A stretch of 64,000 nucleotides of DNA from Desulfovibrio cuneatus DSM 11391. Its GTDB lineage: Bacteria; Desulfobacterota; Desulfovibrionia; Desulfovibrionales; Desulfovibrionaceae. The DNA is taken from the NCBI RefSeq assembly GCF_000430005.1, contig NZ_AUCY01000019.1, positions 21,113-85,112 on the forward strand, written 5' to 3'. Positions 61,915 through 64,000 of this stretch are shown here, in pieces. The position numbers and the translations under genes are program-made. The notes below the pieces were generated by a model, which saw nothing but the letters and a program-made list of their open reading frames with translations, ran no database searches and had not been told where the DNA came from. Positions within the stretch are counted from its first letter, which is position 1; each line of letters opens with the position of its first letter.

Positions 61915-62214
61915 GGGATATCCTTATAGCAGCAGGACCTATACAAGATTCGTAAGAGGGTCAAATTGTATTCCAGCGCATCCTGTAGTGAATGGCCTAT
62001 ACCTACTACTGCTATGGTAGCGCAGGTAATGATTTGAAGTCAATGCTGGGCTTTCTGTATAAAGAAAGACCGTTGCAAAATTGTGGTTTGCAGCGGTCTT
62101 AGAGCATGTACTACTTGAAATAGTCGCTTAATGGCGAGTAAATCTCGCTTTATGGCAGAACAATAAACTCATTTCATTCGTGAATTGGCTAAGCCTGGAG
62201 CTTACTAACAGGTG
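61915..62214. other. Gap between the sequon-rich gene and the hybrid kinase
   Basis: No gene. Contains the 35-nt palindrome at 62066-62100 and a small GCGAG/CTCGC hairpin near 62134-62148; promoter of the hybrid kinase should lie near 61930-62000. Confidence 0.4.
62066..62100 (-). terminator. Terminator-like palindrome built from family-2 ends
   Basis: AAGACCGTTGCAAA and TTTGCAGCGGTCTT form a 14-bp stem with one mismatch; both arms resemble family-2 repeat ends brought together. On the minus strand TTTCTTTATA follows, so it may end the sequon-rich gene's transcript. Confidence 0.5.
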
Positions 62215-63609
62215 TTAGCGCAGCTTCAAAACGTCTTTGTAGCTGCCAAGGGTAAGCTTGGGCAAGGCTGCTGCGGGTTTTGACTTGGGCGTGGGTGCCT
62301 GTTTTTCGTCTTCCTGGTCTGCTGGGTCTGCTGTCAGGCCAAAGGGGGCCAAGTCGGCATTGGCATTTTTCAGGCGGTGGGCCAAATCGCTGGAGGCTAT
62401 CACCAAATCTGCTTCTGGTGGGGGAATGCCAAGCAGCTTTGCCACCATGGGGTCTTTGGGGGGCTTTTTTGCCTCCTCTTGCGGGGTTGTTGCGTTGGCC
62501 AAAGGGGGCTTCCCTGCCGGGGGGGCAGGGGGAGCTGCTTCTGCCATGGGGGCATTGGCAGAAGCGTTTGCTGCGGGGGCAAGAGGCTCTGAAGGCACAG
62601 GTTTGCCTGCTGCTGGCGCTGTGCTGTTCGCCGTTGCCACAGGGGCTACAGGCTGTTGCAATGCTTCTGCCTGTATGGTGGCGTTTTGTTCCTTGCCTGG
62701 GTTGCCCGTAGCGGTTTGTTCCTGGTGGGCGCTTTCTGGCTGGGCACTTTCTGCCTGGCTCTGGGGGGGGGCGGCGGCTTGTTGCGTTGCCGTTTCAGGG
62801 ACTGAGGGTTGGGGGGGCTGGGAGGCTTCCCTGTTGGGTTGTTCTGCCGTTTTTTCTTCTTCCTGCTGGGCGGCAGCGCCGCGGCCTGTGCCTGTAGTGT
62901 TGCCACGCAGCACATTCATAAAATCGCTTCCTGTTTCTCCGGCCAGGGCAAACAGCGCTCCGTTGGAGGCGCGTAGCACCGTAAGGGGCACGGTGCCGCC
63001 ATGAATGCCTGCATACACAGGACGGGTGCCTTGTTCAATAACAATCCAGCCGTCTTTTTCACCTGTTGCACCCAGGGTGCCGTTTTGGGTGTTGTGTTTT
63101 TTTTCCTGAGTAGCGTTGCCCCCCTGTGCTGGCTGTTTGGGGGTGGTCGTGCGCTTTGCTGCGGCGCTTTGCTGGGCCGTGTTATTTGTAGCTGGTTTTG
63201 TCGTAGATTTGCCTGCGGGGCGTGCCGGGGTGGAAGATGCAGGGGAATGAGCACGGCTTGTGGCGTTCTTTTTGAAAGAGGCGGCATTTTTTGCCGATGT
63301 GGCGCTTGGCTGTACCGCCGGGCCTTCTTCCATAGCGGAAGGGCCTGGGACGGTTGCAGTGGCATTGCCTGCTGTGCCAGCTAGCGGGGCATTGCCCGCT
63401 GTGTCCGGCAGTGTGGTATTGCTTATTGTGTCAGGCTGGGTGGCATTGGCTACAGTGCCTAGCAGAGTTGCGTTATGCGGCGCTGGTTGTAGTTCTTCTA
63501 CTGTAGCCTGGGGGGCCTGTGCTTCAGGTTGCGCTGCGCATGTCAAAGATGCTCCCCAAAAAGGAGCTCCAAGCATAAGCAATACAGAAAGTGTGGGCGG
63601 GCAGCGCAT
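62215..63609 (-). CDS. Secreted low-complexity protein dense in N-X-S/T sequons
   Basis: I do not recognise it. 464 residues from the ATG at 63609 (AGGA upstream), with a signal peptide (LSVLLMLGAPFWGASLTCAA). The chain is Ala/Pro/Thr/Gln-rich. It has 13 N-X-S/T sequons, mostly NAT, spread over both low-complexity arms. A short ordered island lies at about 216-270 (DGWIVIEQGTRPVYAGIHGG, LRASNGALFALAG). A second lies near the C-terminus (MVAKLLGIPPPEADLVIASS, TLGSYKDVLKL). Glycosylation is possible. Confidence 0.6.
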   Translation of the reverse strand: MRCPPTLSVLLMLGAPFWGASLTCAAQPEAQAPQATVEELQPAPHNATLLGTVANATQPDTISNTTLPDTAGNAPLAGTAGNATATVPGPSAMEEGPAVQPSATSAKNAASFKKNATSRAHSPASSTPARPAGKSTTKPATNNTAQQSAAAKRTTTPKQPAQGGNATQEKKHNTQNGTLGATGEKDGWIVIEQGTRPVYAGIHGGTVPLTVLRASNGALFALAGETGSDFMNVLRGNTTGTGRGAAAQQEEEKTAEQPNREASQPPQPSVPETATQQAAAPPQSQAESAQPESAHQEQTATGNPGKEQNATIQAEALQQPVAPVATANSTAPAAGKPVPSEPLAPAANASANAPMAEAAPPAPPAGKPPLANATTPQEEAKKPPKDPMVAKLLGIPPPEADLVIASSDLAHRLKNANADLAPFGLTADPADQEDEKQAPTPKSKPAAALPKLTLGSYKDVLKLR

Positions 63610-64000
63610 AGTGTATCCTGAATTCACAAGCAGTAAGGCCGTAACAGGTTGTATCGTATGTGGGGTTGTCGCATACACAGGGAATCTTATGTGGCCCCTT
63701 GTCAAGTCAGCACAAGATTGTTTTGTATTTTGCCTTTCACTTCATTAGAAAAGCCTTTAATATTAGTTTGTTGTGTGTAGCCGTAGCCTGTTAATAGTAA
63801 TAGCAGTATCTTATTCGAGCCTGGTGCTCAGTGTATCATTCGATACGGAGGGTTTTGCGCATTTTGACGTAGCAGCCAAGCTGCATCCCTGCGTCGCGCC
63901 TTTTCCCTGTTCAGTGTGCTGCAGGCACACCGTCTACTGTGAAGAAGCCCGATAGGGCCGTTGTTCCACAGAGATTCGCCAAAGTACCAATAAAAATTTG
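63610..64000. other. Right-edge intergenic region
   Basis: No gene is supported. A small hairpin GTGTGC/GCACAC occurs near 63918-63934. The promoter of the sequon-rich gene should be within 63620-63760. Nothing else recognised before the window ends. Confidence 0.4.

Noticed and set aside
63773..63955. Small plus-strand open frame at the right edge
   Set aside because: No ribosome site and no recognisable features; more likely intergenic DNA.

Overview
The window looks like a chromosomal segment from a sulfate-reducing deltaproteobacterium of the Desulfovibrionaceae type. The pointers are a periplasmic selenocysteine formate dehydrogenase (fdhA/fdhB) with fdhE, fdhD and mobA; a Feo iron cluster with a FeoB-associated Cys-rich peptide; a TauE/SafE-type exporter with a small membrane partner; an AccA-AccD fusion in a compact acetyl-CoA carboxylase operon; and a cysteine-type L28. 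I cannot fix the genus from sequence alone. No transposase, integrase, phage gene, rRNA or CRISPR array is visible.

Layout. 1-16 kb is a dense minus-strand housekeeping block: leuS-lptE-holA (holA cut by the left edge), the riboflavin operon ribD-ribE-ribBA-ribH-nusB, glyA, and the fatty-acid/phospholipid operon yceD-rpmF-plsX-fabH-fabG-acpP-fabF. 16-28 kb holds rpmB, fxsA, an MFS transporter, the TSUP exporter pair, rpsT, a lytic transglycosylase, two identical tRNA-Arg(ACG) genes, glpX, a TerC protein and dapA. 28-35 kb has an XdhC-family protein, the feo operon, queF divergent from a queuosine-precursor transporter, and a WbaP-type sugar-phosphate transferase. 35-42 kb is the formate dehydrogenase locus: fdhE-fdhD-mobA, then fdhA (in-frame UGA = Sec192) and fdhB. 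42-50 kb has the accC - accA/D fusion - biotinyl-like protein - unknown - ssb operon, a purine nucleoside phosphorylase and adk.

50-64 kb is the least ordinary part. It holds a secreted unknown; a flagellar rod-like protein interrupted by 21 uninterrupted Asn/Gln-rich pentads; and an envelope-stress or metal module made of a DsbD-like reductase, a sigma-54 response regulator, a sensor kinase with a Met/His-rich periplasmic patch and, divergently, a ZraP-like protein with a Met/Gly tail behind a textbook -24/-12 promoter. A large hybrid kinase follows, then a secreted low-complexity protein carrying 13 N-X-S/T sequons.

Two families of short palindromic, MITE-like intergenic repeats run through the window. 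The first is notable because in nine places its end (consensus GGAAACGCTG) directly abuts the stop codon of a gene. Full copies are about 125 bp with imperfect terminal inverted repeats and a hairpin core. Several small genes and many translation starts were re-chosen here from Shine-Dalgarno spacing.
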